This document shows positions 23,104 through 36,285 of a stretch of 64,000 nucleotides of DNA, piece after piece; within the stretch, counting starts at the first letter, position 1; each line of letters starts with the position of its first letter. The stretch spans positions 248,001 through 312,000 of the forward strand of contig JBAMDO010000039.1 in the NCBI GenBank assembly GCA_037074765.1, written 5' to 3'. The notes beneath the pieces are model-generated. The model worked only from the letters and a program-made list of their open reading frames with translations. It did not search any database and was not told the DNA's origin. This stretch comes from Mansonella perstans. Lineage: Eukaryota > Nematoda > Chromadorea > Rhabditida > Onchocercidae. The position numbers were made by a program, and so were the translations under genes.

Positions 23104-25469
23104 GTAATTTGTAGAATGATTTGCACAGTGTTGCAGCGCGAACAATTGATAGCGTTGGAAAAGTTCCAATACAACATTGTGAAAACACAGACTGAGTGAA
23201 TTACCAGTTAATTCCACTCAGGGTATCGACTTTTTGATTTGATATTGCATTAATTTATACTTAACTTTTTGTAAGTGTTGAAAGATGTTCGTATCTTTTT
23301 ATAATATGTATTATCTTACTGTGGTTTTCTTTTTTAATTTTTCTTTTTTTTGGAAGTTGGAACTCTTTGTTTTTAGTTATAAGTTAAATAGAACAGTAAG
23401 GACAGCGATATTCCAATTATAGGTTGACATTTGAAGATTTAAAACTAAAATTTCCATAGAAGTATTAAAAATGTTGCGGAAGTTAAAAGCCATTGTTTTG
23501 CTTTGTGAATTCTTTCATTCACTACATTATTGAAATAATTGTAGTATCTGATCAAGCTACCAAAGGAGAGTGAAAATTTATGTTAGTTGAAACTTCATTT
23601 TTATGTTTATTAAATCAAAGCAGGTCCTTGCGAAAGAAACTGATTCGACTTGTCAATCTTTGAATGTGAATATTTTTTCCTGCTTAACTTGTAGCAAATG
23701 TTATTTTGAACAGTTATTTTAAATTCCTGTTCGAAAATCTTGAAACTTATCCCTGTCTTGCTTCTCTGTCTTTTTTTTGCAAAATCTTTTTCATTTTTAT
23801 CTCTTCTTTTTGTGATCGCTGCTGTGTGTTATTTTTATCCACGTTTTGTTTTTATTTGATGTTAGAATTTTCCCAGTTATTTATTTTCTTTCCTATACTT
23901 TTGAAAAATCCATCTTTCGGCATTCCACTTCCATTGAAAATATGCATTTTTTCTTTAATTTTTTCCCTTCTTTTTAAAATTTTTTAACCATTATTATTCA
24001 TGTATGTCCATTTAATGGGAATTTTGCATTTAAATTTAAAGTTTATTAGGTGATTTTTAAATGCAGAATTATGAAATTAAGACTGTCGAACGTCACCAGT
24101 TAAAAAATTATGAGATTTTCATTTGAAAATACTCAAAAAGAAATCTAACTGCAGAAAGAATAGTTCCCATATTTGAGATGCATTCTTATCGTATCCAAAG
24201 AAATCTGCTAATTCCAGTTTACTTAAAAAATGAACAGTGATTGATGTTATGTTTTTTGTATCTCACATTAATTACAGTCAATTATGGAGTAATATCCCGC
24301 AATAGTTTTGCATGTAACGAAATAGTCATTTGTAATGATGTAATAACAATAGGTAATATTATTATCAGGAACTAAATATTAGCTCTTATGTTACTTATTT
24401 TTTTAAATAATTAAATATATCACATCAAATGAAGTTATCACTTGTTTTCTGAGTGGTTGTGCTAAATATTGTGCATAATTCCAATATTAAATGTAAAACT
24501 AAAAAAAAAAATCTTCCGTTGTATATTAGGTGCCACGTATTTTTATATAGGGTATTTTCATATATTGTCATATTTATATGTTATGGGATAGTTTTTTATA
24601 TTGTCACATTTATCACTTTGTTTATTTTGAGTAATAAATATTTATGGGTGCCATGTTGTTGGAAAAATTTGGATTAATATCCGGTAAAATGGTTAGTTAT
24701 CTTGAAATGTACCATCATTTTCTGTTATTGATAATTTCATTTCTTTTAAGAGACTTTTTTAGTTTTTCAAAGGAACTTTTTATTTCCAAAAAAAAAATTT
24801 TTTCTTGAATTTTTCCTTTTTACCTATTATTTATTCAGGTTAGCATGAAATGAATGGCTAGTTGTGTTCTATAAAAAAATTAGCTTTCTGCAGGAAAAAA
24901 TAAATTAGCTCTAAGCTCTTCTTTCATTCTTTATATATTTGCAATAAAATGTAGTAATTAGCTAATTCTATAATTGTATATCCTTTATAAATTATAGCTT
25001 ACGGTTCAGAATAAAGTTCCAAACAGCAGACATGATTCGTAAGATTTTTACATAGATTTGGAAAGTTAATCTTCAGCTGAATAATAAGATAAAGTGACGG
25101 TTACTCATAACTATATATATCATGGGATATTACCAAAGTATTAAAGAGGATGGAAAAACATTTTATATGAATTTATATAAAGCGATTTTATTTTCTTTCT
25201 TTTAACTCTGCTTAATAAATAGCAGGTGGATGTATTCGTCGTCGATTAATGAAATGAATTAATGCTTAAATCTAATTGACAAGGGAATGTTAAACTCACT
25301 TGAATTAAATACATAATGGAAAATATAGTTTCATAGATTTAAATTTTATTTCTTCTCGCTATTGGTTTTAAGTTATTGTTTCTCGGTAAATTTCAGATTT
25401 GTCGAACTTTATATTTGGATTATTTGTAAAAACAATAATTGGAACTGAAAACTTTGAAGTGCGTAGTTA
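23104..25469. other. Intergenic, no gene seen
   Basis: AT-rich spacer between ERMP1 and the STARD7-like gene, both on the plus strand. The hydrophobic open frames at 23706-23987 and 24453-24677 come from T-rich sequence and lack splice partners or family similarity. It should contain the ERMP1 3' UTR and the promoter of the next gene. Confidence 0.55.
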
Positions 25470-28400
25470 ATGCTTTGGCTGCGCTCATCATCGCAACCAG
25501 TCCGGAATCGGTTACTTAATTTATTTTTTGATGGAATTAGAAAGGCGCAGCTATGTAAATTGAGCATTCGGACCGGGTGGAAAAATTATGAAAAAAGATG
25601 GCGGCAATGGTATTTTTTTACATTACAAAGTTTACAATTATACAATTATCTTTATTACCCGCAGTGGAAGTTAATAGAACAATTTCAATTTTTAACCCTC
25701 AAGAAGATATTTTCATATGAAATAACATTCCTTTAGGGATTGAAATGAAGAAAGACAATTTTTATTTGATATTCCTTATAAAACTGTTGTTTTTAAGATT
25801 TTATTGTTACTAAATTTAAGAAGCGATACTTATTTCACTTGATATGTGCATATTTTATTATAGGAATAGATTTCATTTATTGTTTTGCAGGTTTTATTGG
25901 CGGCCACAGTTTCTGTTGGCTGTTACAGCAGCCGGCTTTTCATTTCAGCAAAATGGAATCTCGGATGAAATGATAATGGCGGAAGTGAGAGCGGGTACCG
26001 ATAATGATCCCAAAGATTGGGAAGTTGGTATTCTTCTACACCTTATTTTCATTCCTAAAAAATCATGGAATCAATTTTTTTCTTGATTTTATTTCTCAAA
26101 ACTGCAAACATTTTCGACTGAAGAATCTCACTTTTTGTTTGTAGTTCCTCTCTAAATTTGATTACTTTGGATTTCTTATCTTTGTCTTGGCGTTTCGAGA
26201 GTTGATCTTTCCATTTTCCATGTTGTCAAGAAGTGAATTTCATGTAGAAAAGCAAATATGTTTTTTTTCAGGTAGTGCGTAATGAAGGAAATTCGAAAGT
26301 GTTACGAAGGTTACACGCTGATACCGGTTTATATGAATTTCGCTGTTCAGGTTCATACGAGTAGGTTTTCAATGCTGTTGAATAATTCACTGTTTGAATA
26401 ATTTCAATTGATAAACATTTTATGTATATTTGTCAAGAATTAACGTACGTAGATATTGGGTGAAATTATGGAAAATTTTGTCATTTATTAATGTAAACGA
26501 TCCATGAAAATTTCAATTTAAAAAATTAAAATCACCGATTTAAATCAGCACTGACGAAATCAGCTGATGAATCTAGCAAATTAATTGTAATGGTGGGGAT
26601 AATGGTGATGGTCTGCCATCTCATCTTCGATGCACATGTGCAGCTACAAAAAATGGTTAAATTATGTTATTTACTTTAAATCATTGTTCGAAAATATTTT
26701 TATCTCTAGGTAAAATCGACATTCTTAGGCTCTCATCCTAATTATATTACGAAATATTGGGCCTTTCATATATTTTATAATACTAATTTTATTTTTATTA
26801 ATAATAATAGATTATTTTTCATGCCGGATAATTTTCAATCGAATTTACTGCACTGTATACAATTGTAAATACTTCTGAGGTTTAACTTTGCCATACAGTT
26901 GCTAAATATTCGATGTCACCGTAAGACTGAATATATAATTGTAACATGGAAGTGAATAAGAATTGGATTGGAAATTTGTGAAGTAATTAAAGTTTTCGAA
27001 ATTTGATTTTTGATAATAACGAGAGAGAAAATGATACAGTATAAATTTTGTATCTTTTTTCTTTTGTCGGGAAATATCATTTCTGAAAACATTACTATTG
27101 AAATGCAGATTTCAAGTTTACAAGTTATTTAGGTAAGACTGTATAATCGTGATTTATTTCAGTGATATAACGGCTAGTGATTTTGTGGATGCTCAAATGG
27201 ATTTGGCTTTCCGGAAGAAGTGGGATACAAATGTTGAAAAATTGGAGCTAGTCCGGAAAGATGATGATACCGATTCTGAACTTATTCACTGGATTGCTAA
27301 ATTCCCTTACCCAATGTACCCGCGTGAATACGTATTTGTGAGACGGAGGTATGGAGGAGAATAAATTTAGAATTTGTGGAATAGCTAGAATTTTCGGAAT
27401 TTCATTCTAAAGAGAGGGAAAGAGGATGCTGTGTAAATTTTACGTTTCTTTTCTCTTTTGTCACAAATGAGTGAAATTCATAAAATTCATAGTACTTAGC
27501 GAAATAACTATAAATAACTTCTATGTAAGATATTTCAAAGTGCACTTGTCCTGAAAAAAAACGAAAATTTATATTTTCGGGAAAAGCATTACTACGAAAT
27601 CATATGAGAATTGCTGAAATGACACGTGAAAGCTGGAATGTGCTTGCATGAGCTTATAATGCATTCGTATAATACTTATAACACTGCAGAACAATTTAGC
27701 AGAAATATCAAGTAGCAGTAAAGATATTACAGAGTAAATATTGTTTTACAAGTGGGCGGTAGCTGTTGTTGTAGTCATTTCTAATCTTGATTGTTGATAA
27801 TTGCTTAAGTATCGTTATAAGTGAGAAACTATTTAAATGTCATAAATGTATTCTGCTTCTAGATTTGCATTCAGGTCAAGTTGATCGTGTTATGTTAAAA
27901 TGTGTTTGATCTAAAAAGACTGAATGATGATTTACGTAGACAGTTAAAAATTCACATAAATGTAATATGGCCAGAAGTATAACAATTGAATTTTCAATAT
28001 ATCAGTGATTATTATGTCAAATACTTTTGCAAAAAATAACGTATTGAAATATTCAGATACATTGATGAAAAGGATCATTGTATAGTGATAGCAAATTGTG
28101 CGGTAGCAGATAGTGCTAATATTATTCCGCGATGTGAAAAGAAATATGTACGTGTCGAGACTTATCGGTCAGTAATGATTGTTCGAGCACATAAAACTTT
28201 TGATTGCAAAGGATTTGATTATATTCTTTCATATTACGACAATCCTGAAAGTAATGTACCGAAATATGCATACAATTGGTTGGTTAATTATGGTGGGCCA
28301 TATTATCTTCATCAGGTAAGCCTTTCTGCACTTATGTTCTCATTGTCCAACTTTCAAGAATTAAATGTTTTGAAACTTTTTAAAGTTTTAGAAGAAAGGA

Positions 28401-28881
28401 CATATGAAAGTTTTTTCTTAAAAACCGAAAATTTAGTCTAGTTATGGGGGCTTTTTATATTGGAAGAAATAGATTTATCAAATAAACAATTATGCCTTTA
28501 AGTTATTTTATTTAAAAATCTCCATGTAATCATTTGCTAAAAAAAAATTACTAAATAATTTTTAGATTAAATTTTGCGATATATGTCATATGAAAATTAA
28601 AAACTAACTGGCATAAGGGATTAGAACATTGTTTCTGCAGCGTTTATCGCATTATGTATATGACATAAATTCAGGTCCATGATGCTGCAAAGAAATTAGA
28701 ACAGCGGCGAATGGAAATGTCGATCAGTAGCAGTGAGCGGGTAAACATGAAGAAGCCAGCAGCTGAAACTTCGAGTAGAGCATCATCAAGTGACGATGAA
28801 AATTACGAGCAAAAAGTTGATTCTGTAGACATACTGAAAATGACTGAAAGGGAAAAAAGGCTTAATGGCTTGATGGCTTAA
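25470..28881 (+). CDS. STARD7: STARD7-like START-domain lipid-transfer protein
   Basis: STARD7 carries phosphatidylcholine to mitochondria (family knowledge). Six exons: 25470-25609, 25891-26023, 26272-26360, 27163-27348, 28057-28315, 28675-28881; all phases chain, 337 residues plus stop. The N terminus (about 1-45) is basic and Arg/Lys/Trp-rich, as expected for mitochondrial targeting. A hydrophobic stretch (FLLAVTAAGF, about 52-61) could be the membrane anchor. The START domain runs from about residue 85 (DWEVVVRNEG) to about 272. It carries the family signatures RKKWD, LIHWIAKFPYPMYPREYV, the RAHKTFD segment, and YILSYYDNPES-VPKYAYNWLV. The tail is Ser-, Glu- and Lys-rich. The stop lies inside a short GGCTTAATG-like repeat (see findings), so the exact C terminus is the least sure part. 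Confidence 0.92.
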
Positions 28882-29810
28882 TGCTTAATGCTTAAAACAG
28901 GCTGAAATGGAGAAAAATTCGGACGCTGTGAATATTGCGGATTTCGAATTCGAAATGTCACATGCCAATATAGGAATGTATGACGGAAAGTTGATATCTT
29001 CACCTCTAGAAGAGTATTTTGTTTTTCTTGTTTAGTTGCTAAGATTATTGTGTTCGTAATTACGCATATCGTTGCAATCTTTCTGATGGAAGTTACTGAA
29101 CTAATGAAGGCAGTGGCTTGTTTGGACAATTCGAATTCCAGTAAGTGTTACTGATACATTTCGGTCAGGGCAAATAAGTTATTGCAAAAGTTTTAATTTC
29201 CTCGTTTACTTTAACTTCATTCTTAAATTCTGTGAACTTCTTTTGAGAGATGGTGACTTTTTTTCATTGCTATCGTTGTATTATTTGTTATCAAATAGCT
29301 GTGATTTATCTCATGTATTCAATTGTTATCTATTTGTTTTTCTGAAGACTTGAAAACGATAAACTCTCCAAGTTGAACTTGCGAAGAAAATTTCGCTTTT
29401 TTTGTACGCACAGGAATGAATCGATGACATATTTAACAATTTCATCATTTTTTTGTAATAGATATTTGAACAAAGGATTTATTTGACACCTTTATAACTA
29501 ATTTGTAATTATTTAAACATTTATTTAACTAAGATTGTTTCTTACTATGTTTCTGTTTGTCTCTGCTAAGTAAAATGAAGAGAAATCAGTTATTGTAGTT
29601 ATATGTTTCTGATTTTAATCTCTCTAAAAATTTCCTTTTTCTTATAGTGTTTTGATCGATCCGGTTAATGGTTTAGCTTCTAAGAAGTATTACGCGGTAC
29701 ATGATATATCTTTGTTTCTTTTAAATGTAATTATTTTGTTATTTTTTAAAGCTAATATAATTACAATAGATTTAGCGTAGAGAATATTTAGTTTAATAAT
29801 AATTTTAAGG

Positions 29811-29920
29811 TATTATGTGACAGATAAATGTGAATCCTTTAAATAAATTTGCTTCAAATTCTTATTATATGTCAGATAAATGTGAATCCTTTAAATAAAT
29901 TTACTTCAAAATTAGTTTCT
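29811..29920. repeat. Two-copy 52-bp tandem repeat
   Basis: The sequence starting CAGATAAATGTGAATCC at 29821 repeats at 29873 with a few mismatches (a G/A change before CTTCAAA and different ends). Intergenic. Confidence 0.85.
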
Positions 29921-31249
29921 GTGTCAACGCATTATACATTGTTCTCATTTACTGTACATATTAAAATTCCAAGTGTTAAATTTTGAAAATATCGCGCTGA
30001 AATTATCTGATTGAATTTTAAGTGGTGCTTGCTGTATGAGTGATTGCTTTCACTAGCGCGATAATTGCCATAGTATCAAAATTGCTATAATTATAAATAC
30101 AGATGTAATTGTTGTGGTTATTGTAATTACTATTCATAAATAGTAGTCACTATTAAATAGTCCAAATTACATTGCAAATTTGATTGTTATTTTTATTGTT
30201 ACCTTGATTGCTTGTACTACCTATTACATATTTTTTTCGTTCTTGATCGTTTTTGTTTTTATTATTTTAGTCATCATAACTTTTTCTATTAATATTTTTT
30301 TTCTAATAATTCAGTATATACATTGATTATATCATTTAACATCATGCATTGATTGTATCATTTAATATCAACCATAAGTTATCAGCAGTATTGTCATCAT
30401 AATCCTTATTTCATTGTTAGTAGTAATTATTATCATTACTATAGTGGCCATCATTGAGAGCAGTATCTTCTTTCCAACTTCTTTCGCTATCAAAAAAATT
30501 AAAATAAATAACTTTTTATATTTTCTTACCACTCAGCTCAAACATTATTCATTGAGTTAACTGCTATTTAATGAAACTAGAATTCAAACGAATTAATTTT
30601 TAGGCGACTTTTTAGATCAGATTTGAGAATATTTCAGAAAGCAGAGCGGTTTCTTAATAACTCTTGCGATTTAATAGTAATACTTCGTTAGGTTAATATT
30701 TAATTATGCGATTTCCCATCTTCTGCGAGAGATTTCCACGAAGTACCTTTCATATTGCTATATTTTTACGATAGAAATACAATATTCCCATAGTTATATC
30801 CTATCAGTCCAATATCCTTGGATTTTAGTTGAATCAACTTGAGATTATCTAGATAAAGAATATTGTTATCACTGTTCTTTTCCTGTACTTATATACATTT
30901 ATGCAATTTAGTAGCAACATATATATAATGTTATAAACTTTATATTAATTAAATATTAACTTACTTAGACGTATAAGTCGTCCATCTGCTCCCAAAATGT
31001 ATTATAAACTGTGCATGAAAATGTCAAGGCAATAAAGCTCATTGTTTAATTCTAATAAAGTAATATTCCAGATTCGAAGTTGAGGGACAGTCATCCGAAG
31101 GAAGTGTATGCTATTTTTTAGCAATTTATTTAATGATTATTCAATAATTTATTTTAACATACAAAATATTCAGTTGCAAAATATTCAATGATAATAATTA
31201 TACACATCTGATATTGGTTTTTGCAATTGCAGTTTTTTTCCTTATCAAA

Positions 31250-31258
31250 AGGTTTTAG
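31250..31258 (+). promoter_or_regulatory. Probable trans-splice acceptor for phytochelatin synthase
   Basis: AGGTTTTAG ends about 18 nt before the ATG at 31277. The preceding sequence is T-rich and no upstream exon joins in frame, so spliced-leader addition is likely. Confidence 0.4.
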
Positions 31259-31276
31259 CACTTCAACACTCTAATA

Positions 31277-34200
31277 ATGTTATCGTCAAAACAGCAGGAA
31301 TATATGCAACATTGCTCAACACCAACTCAGAATTTCTATCGCAGGGAATTACCATCATCTTGTATCAGTTTTGCGTCACCTGAGGGCAAGAAACTTTTCA
31401 TCGAAAGTCTTGTTAAAGGTTTGAATTTTAGCAATATTCATATACTTTTAAGTCGAAAAATTCACTTTCTTTTTAAAGTTAGAAAGTCAGCTGCAACTCG
31501 TTTGAAAATTATAAAAACGGTTCTTGACACTTCATATTTAAAAAAAAGTCGAAACGATTTTTTTAAAATTTTCTTTGTTTACGAAATATTTGAGTAAAAC
31601 TTTCCATTCCAAAACATTATAAATTTTTTTTAAAAATTCAATCTTATAACGTTGATTTTGCAAATTTTCGAAGTTTTTTCTGTTAAAATTTTCTTAGTTG
31701 TACAATAGATTTTTAATTGATTGATTCACTACATTCAATTATAATCATTGCAATACTTTTATTTGAAATGAATATTCTTATTTGTGAATATTAATAATAT
31801 CTTTTTTTGGTTCTCATTAATTCTTAATAGTATATGGAAGTTTGATGTATTGTAGGACATGCAAATATTTATTTCCGATTAGCATCACATTTTTTGACTC
31901 AGAATGAACCATCGTATTGTGGCCTATCTACTTTGGGTAAATATTTATCTCTACCTATCTTTAAAAAAACAGATTTAATTGCCGGATTTGTTATCATTTT
32001 ATTTCAAGCAAAAATTTGCAAATAGTCGAATTGCTAGAGGTGTCTTATTCATTCGAATAAATTATCAACTTTGCTCGGTGGAATTTTTTTCCAAGATGTT
32101 TTCTTTTGGAGTTAGCGATATTTTTGAAGATGAAAATGTTTCGTTCTTGTTCTATGACATAAAAATCAAAGTACGACTTACGCACTGTTCAGTAATGGTA
32201 CTAAATGCATTGGAAGTGGATCCAGGTCGGGTGTGGAAGTCACCATGGCGTTTCTATCATGAAAGTATGCTTGATTGTTGTGTATCACTTGATGAAATCA
32301 AAAAAGTCGGAATGACATTATCTCAGTTCGCTTGCTTAGCAGAATGCAACAAACTTTCTACCGAATTAAAGTACGCAGATTCGAAATCAGGTTTTTCTTT
32401 TTTATTTCAGAGATGAAAAATATTGAAAGAATTGAAAGAAATGGCATGTTATTTCAATGTTAGTCCATAACAGCTGAATGAAATTGTGGTGTCAAAGATT
32501 ATTTTCACATTGCTGTTTAAAGAAAGAATGTAAGGTCAGCCACTGTTTCACATAGTTTTTACATTAGATTTAAAAACGATTCTTCCAAATTATTTTCTGC
32601 AGAATTCCTGAGTACCTTTCGGGAAAAGGTAAAACGATATATGGCAACTGAGGATATAGTCCTTGTGGTTAGCTATAATCGTCAAGTACTGGGTCAAACT
32701 GGTACAGGTACTTGTATTATCTATGTTTTCTTTTAAAATTGAATATTAATATATTATTTTTATACGATTAGTTATCGGACGGTATTATCAGCGAGAATTT
32801 CATTTTTCGATATGTTTTTTTTCTTATTTGAGGCCATTTTTCGCCGTTAGGTGCTTATCATCAAGAAAGTGATCAGGTTCTTATCATGGATGTTGCTCGA
32901 TTCAAATATCCACCCCACTGGGTATCATTAACCATTTTGAAAGATGCGATGCTTAGTATTGATACTATTACTGGCAAACCACGAGGTTACTGTTTTCTTA
33001 GTTGCTGTTAATTTTTTCATTTTTGAGGAATCTTGAACATCATCTATATGCTTAAATATTTAAATGACGGGCCTAACTTTTTGAAGCTTACTAGATAACT
33101 TGAAACTGTTGCTCTTCAATGATGTATATATCAATTTCAGGTTATCTGGCATTGAAATTTCAATCTCACATACAGCCATTAATCTTACTTCGCTTACAAG
33201 GCGATCTCACCCCTTACAAAATACTGGTAGCATTTGAGCTTTTTGGTTTTCTGTCTGTCTAATAATTAATTGAAAAACTATAAATTAATCTGCTTTTGCT
33301 GAATTAAATACTGTTGAAGCACATAATGCAAAAACCAATATTTTTTGCTAATATAAGTGAAGTTTGACGATGCTGGACTATTTTTAGTCTTTTATTAAGA
33401 TCCAGTGCTGAGAAAGGATAGTAAACAAAAAAGAAAGTAGCAGAAGTATTCCTCGTGTTAAACAAGCCATGAGAAAAGTTTTTTTAGGCCAAGTATCGTT
33501 AACTATAATATTTACTACAAATTAAAATAACAAACATTGTTTCAGAGGCAGTCATTTTCTTTCTAACAACCTATTAGGTCACATAATTGACAGAACTCAT
33601 CATTTTAGCTAATTTCTCTAATTTCGCAACTATTTCAATTATTATTGTTATTTTTATTACTGTTATTACTTTTTCATATTATTATTAATGTTTTTCAGTA
33701 CCATTATTTTTTATCGCATTATGTCCTAGTATAAATAAAATCCGTAAATCAAGATGATATTTCCAAATTCTTCCTTAAATATATTAAAATTTCTTTTCCC
33801 TCTTATTAATGTAACCAAATAATTTTGTTCAATTAATCTCAATTACAGTTTGCGCCACGATTAAAGGAGTGGGAACAATTTCTTGCGGAAGAAGCATTGA
33901 ACAATGAAGAATTGGAATACGAAATTTCTTGTGCGGTATTCAGTGCTATTTTTATGGGTTACACTGTGTTCTGCGGCTTTTCTCAGGTATCGATTCTTGT
34001 TAGGCAATAAACTAGATATGGCAAAAAATTGAATCTTAATTGGAATAACTATTGTCATTTTAATATTTTTACGTGCGAAGGAATCAATTCAAGTCATCTT
34101 TATGGTAGTAATTTTTCATTTCGTTCAAGCAATTCATTTTTAATCGATCTAATCATGGCAGAGTACATCATGTCTTTGTAAAATTATACGATATTTTTTT

Positions 34201-34761
34201 GTCTCACAAGAAAACTTGAAATTATTCACAATATTTCAGACATATCAGAGTCAACAAGAAGAAGATAAATATCATAGTTGTTCTGATATGCAAGGAATGA
34301 AACAAACGAATTCTTGTGATCATATTTGCCGTAAAATTTTATTGTTGGATATCGCTTCCTATATCGCATCTCCTACTCTTTGTGTATTATTATTAGCTTG
34401 GCCATTACAGGTTAGTGAGCTCTGTATTATTATATTTATCCATATATTTATCATTCGTATTTTCAACTCGATTTTGATTTCTTGAGTAAATGTTCTTTAT
34501 TCATTTTTCATCGAAGCTTCAAGGCCAAATTCATTAAATTTTATATTTGCAAAATGTTTTTGTGGAGTATATCAGCATAACACAACTCAACTCAATGTTC
34601 ATTTCCAGGAAACTGCATCAAAACGTGTCAGGATACTAAAAACACGTTTAGAAAATGACCTCAGCAAACTAGATGAAAAGTCACTGACAAAAATAATGAC
34701 AGTTCGCCAACAAATTCTATGGATATCAAGTGCCTGTAAAAATGGTATGGTGGAATCTTAA
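31277..34761 (+). CDS. pcs-1: Phytochelatin synthase (glutathione gamma-glutamylcysteinyltransferase)
   Basis: Makes phytochelatins from glutathione by gamma-Glu-Cys transfer, so detoxifying cadmium and other metals; cytosolic papain-fold enzyme. Nine exons: 31277-31418, 31856-31936, 32193-32390, 32603-32707, 32833-32985, 33141-33226, 33849-33986, 34240-34410, 34609-34761. All phases chain; 408 residues. The catalytic N-terminal half is well conserved: [10 protein letters not shown], then [15 protein letters not shown] with Cys69, [24 protein letters not shown] with His177, and [12 protein letters not shown] with Asp195, which form the Cys-His-Asp triad. The C-terminal half is divergent with scattered cysteines (CSDMQ, CDHIC, LCVLL), as is usual; these may bind metal or tune activity. 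An AATAAA lies at about 35039. The final intron holds a 24-mer also present in the neighbouring inverted repeat. Confidence 0.97.
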
Positions 34762-35521
34762 CGCTGCTACCATTCCATGTATTCACCTTTGATTGATTGT
34801 TGCTTAAGTTTATGAATGAATTGGAATATTTTGAAATTTAAAAAAAAAACTTCTTGTGATTCAGTTGGTTCAGCAACTTCTTGAGGTTACTGTACGCTAA
34901 AACTGGTAAATTTAACAATTATGAACATGTTAGAGGACAATAATCTTTTTTTTCTCTTTTTTTAGATAGGTTTGTTAATTGATAAAGCATAATTCATGGC
35001 CGATGTTATGCTAACAATTTATGTATGTCTGTAATCTATCAATAAAATCTATCGCGAGGTTTTTTTAGCATCTTCAAAAATACTCTCCGCTAAATATTAT
35101 CGATTTTTTTTTCATTTCTAAAAAAATGGGCATAAATAAATGACCAATTAATTTTCAGGTTACATTTCGGAAAATATTTAATTCATGGCATTTCGAATAA
35201 AACCAATACTTTGATTTATTATTTGTGCCGACAGTTAAGAATAAAAGGAAGTATCTTGAATGGGATATTCCAGTGAAATGTTACAATTTAGACATGAGAA
35301 ACATAAGATTATGATAACAATAGCGTTTAAACAAGTTTTTTGGATGAGAAAAGACCAAATGTTGATGAAAACTTAATAGATGAAATTCTTTCTGTAATAC
35401 ATTAAGTAATGATTAAAAATATTAATAATGGATAACAAGCATCGAAGTAAAATACATTATTTCAAGAAATAATAAAGCCCAATACAGAGCTGAAAAAAGG
35501 AAAAAATAGAGATTTGCTAAG
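34762..35521. other. Intergenic / pcs-1 3' UTR
   Basis: Contains a likely poly(A) signal near 35039. No exon recognised. Confidence 0.5.
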
Positions 35522-36040
35522 ATTGTTGCGAACTATCATATCGCGAAACTGCCAATGAACCAACAAATCAAATTGTAAATAAACGTTAATGACATTATGA
35601 ATGACAGTTGACATGACATTTACAATCCTCAGATTTATTTCCCATGTCTTTTATTGTTATCTAAAGTCACATCCTTTGTTTACATGTAAAGAAAATGCTC
35701 CTCTACCATTTGATACAGCAAAGGATTTGTATTGCGCTGTCAATCCTCTCTCCTACCATAAACTAGCAAAGGAGCAGCTACTGCGCTATCCTACCAAAAC
35801 TGTATTAAGCCATCAATCCCCCCTCTTCAACCACTATATAAACTGTCAATCCTCCCACCAATACCATTTTCTGTTTATTCATTCCGACAAATGGTTTAGT
35901 ATCATTATGTACACGCTTTTTTCGTGTTACCAAATACCTTATTAAATTTACGTTACTGATGCGTTTTTTTTTTACAATTGTCATGTAACTCTCGCGTTAA
36001 CCAATTTTTCTAATAAACCCAAATTTGAGGTGCGTACTCA
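35522..36040 (+). repeat. Left arm of the inverted repeat
   Basis: Matches the reverse complement of 36286-36812 through scattered substitutions and small indels. Its 114-codon open frame (35601-35945) is mirrored in the other arm and is best read as repeat sequence rather than a gene. Confidence 0.8.
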
Positions 36041-36285
36041 GCATAACACAACTCAACTCAACATCGCGTGGTCGAAAGAATAACAACAATCTGTGGTCTA
36101 AACATTGGATAATATTCGTTAACAATCGACCTCTCACAAAAAATTCACGACAATACGAAATGGTTGGATAAAGACAAATCACAATGGCCAATCGGTGAAT
36201 TCAATTATAACGTCGAAGATGAATTTGAACAAGCAATAAAAAGTTGTTGAAGTTAACAAAAACAGTCACTCAGAATTACGCGAGA

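Larger units (their letters stand above)
28882..31276. other. Mostly intergenic, with unassigned exon-like patches
   Basis: After the STARD7 stop there is an AAACAG followed by an open frame (28899-29034, starting AEMEKNSDAVNIADFEFE). At about 29647-29695 a segment bounded by TTATAG and GCG|GTACAT reads VLIDPVNGLASKKYYA. At 31071-31105 a TTCCAG is followed by FEVEGQSSEG-coding sequence. These look like exons but I could not chain them in phase or name a family. They could be alternative 3' exons of the upstream gene, a small unrecognised gene, or chance. A 52-bp tandem repeat lies at 29811-29920. Confidence 0.35.

Noticed and set aside
23706..23987. 93-codon hydrophobic open frame
   Set aside because: Product of T-rich sequence; F/L/S only, no splice signals or family.
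32100..32192. Open frame upstream of the VMVLNAL exon of pcs-1 read as coding
   Set aside because: The catalytic block YCGLSTL|VMVLNAL requires splicing from 31936 to 32193; the extra sequence is intron.
35601..35945. 114-codon open frame as a gene
   Set aside because: Part of the inverted-repeat arm and mirrored at 36430-36723; no family or processing signals.
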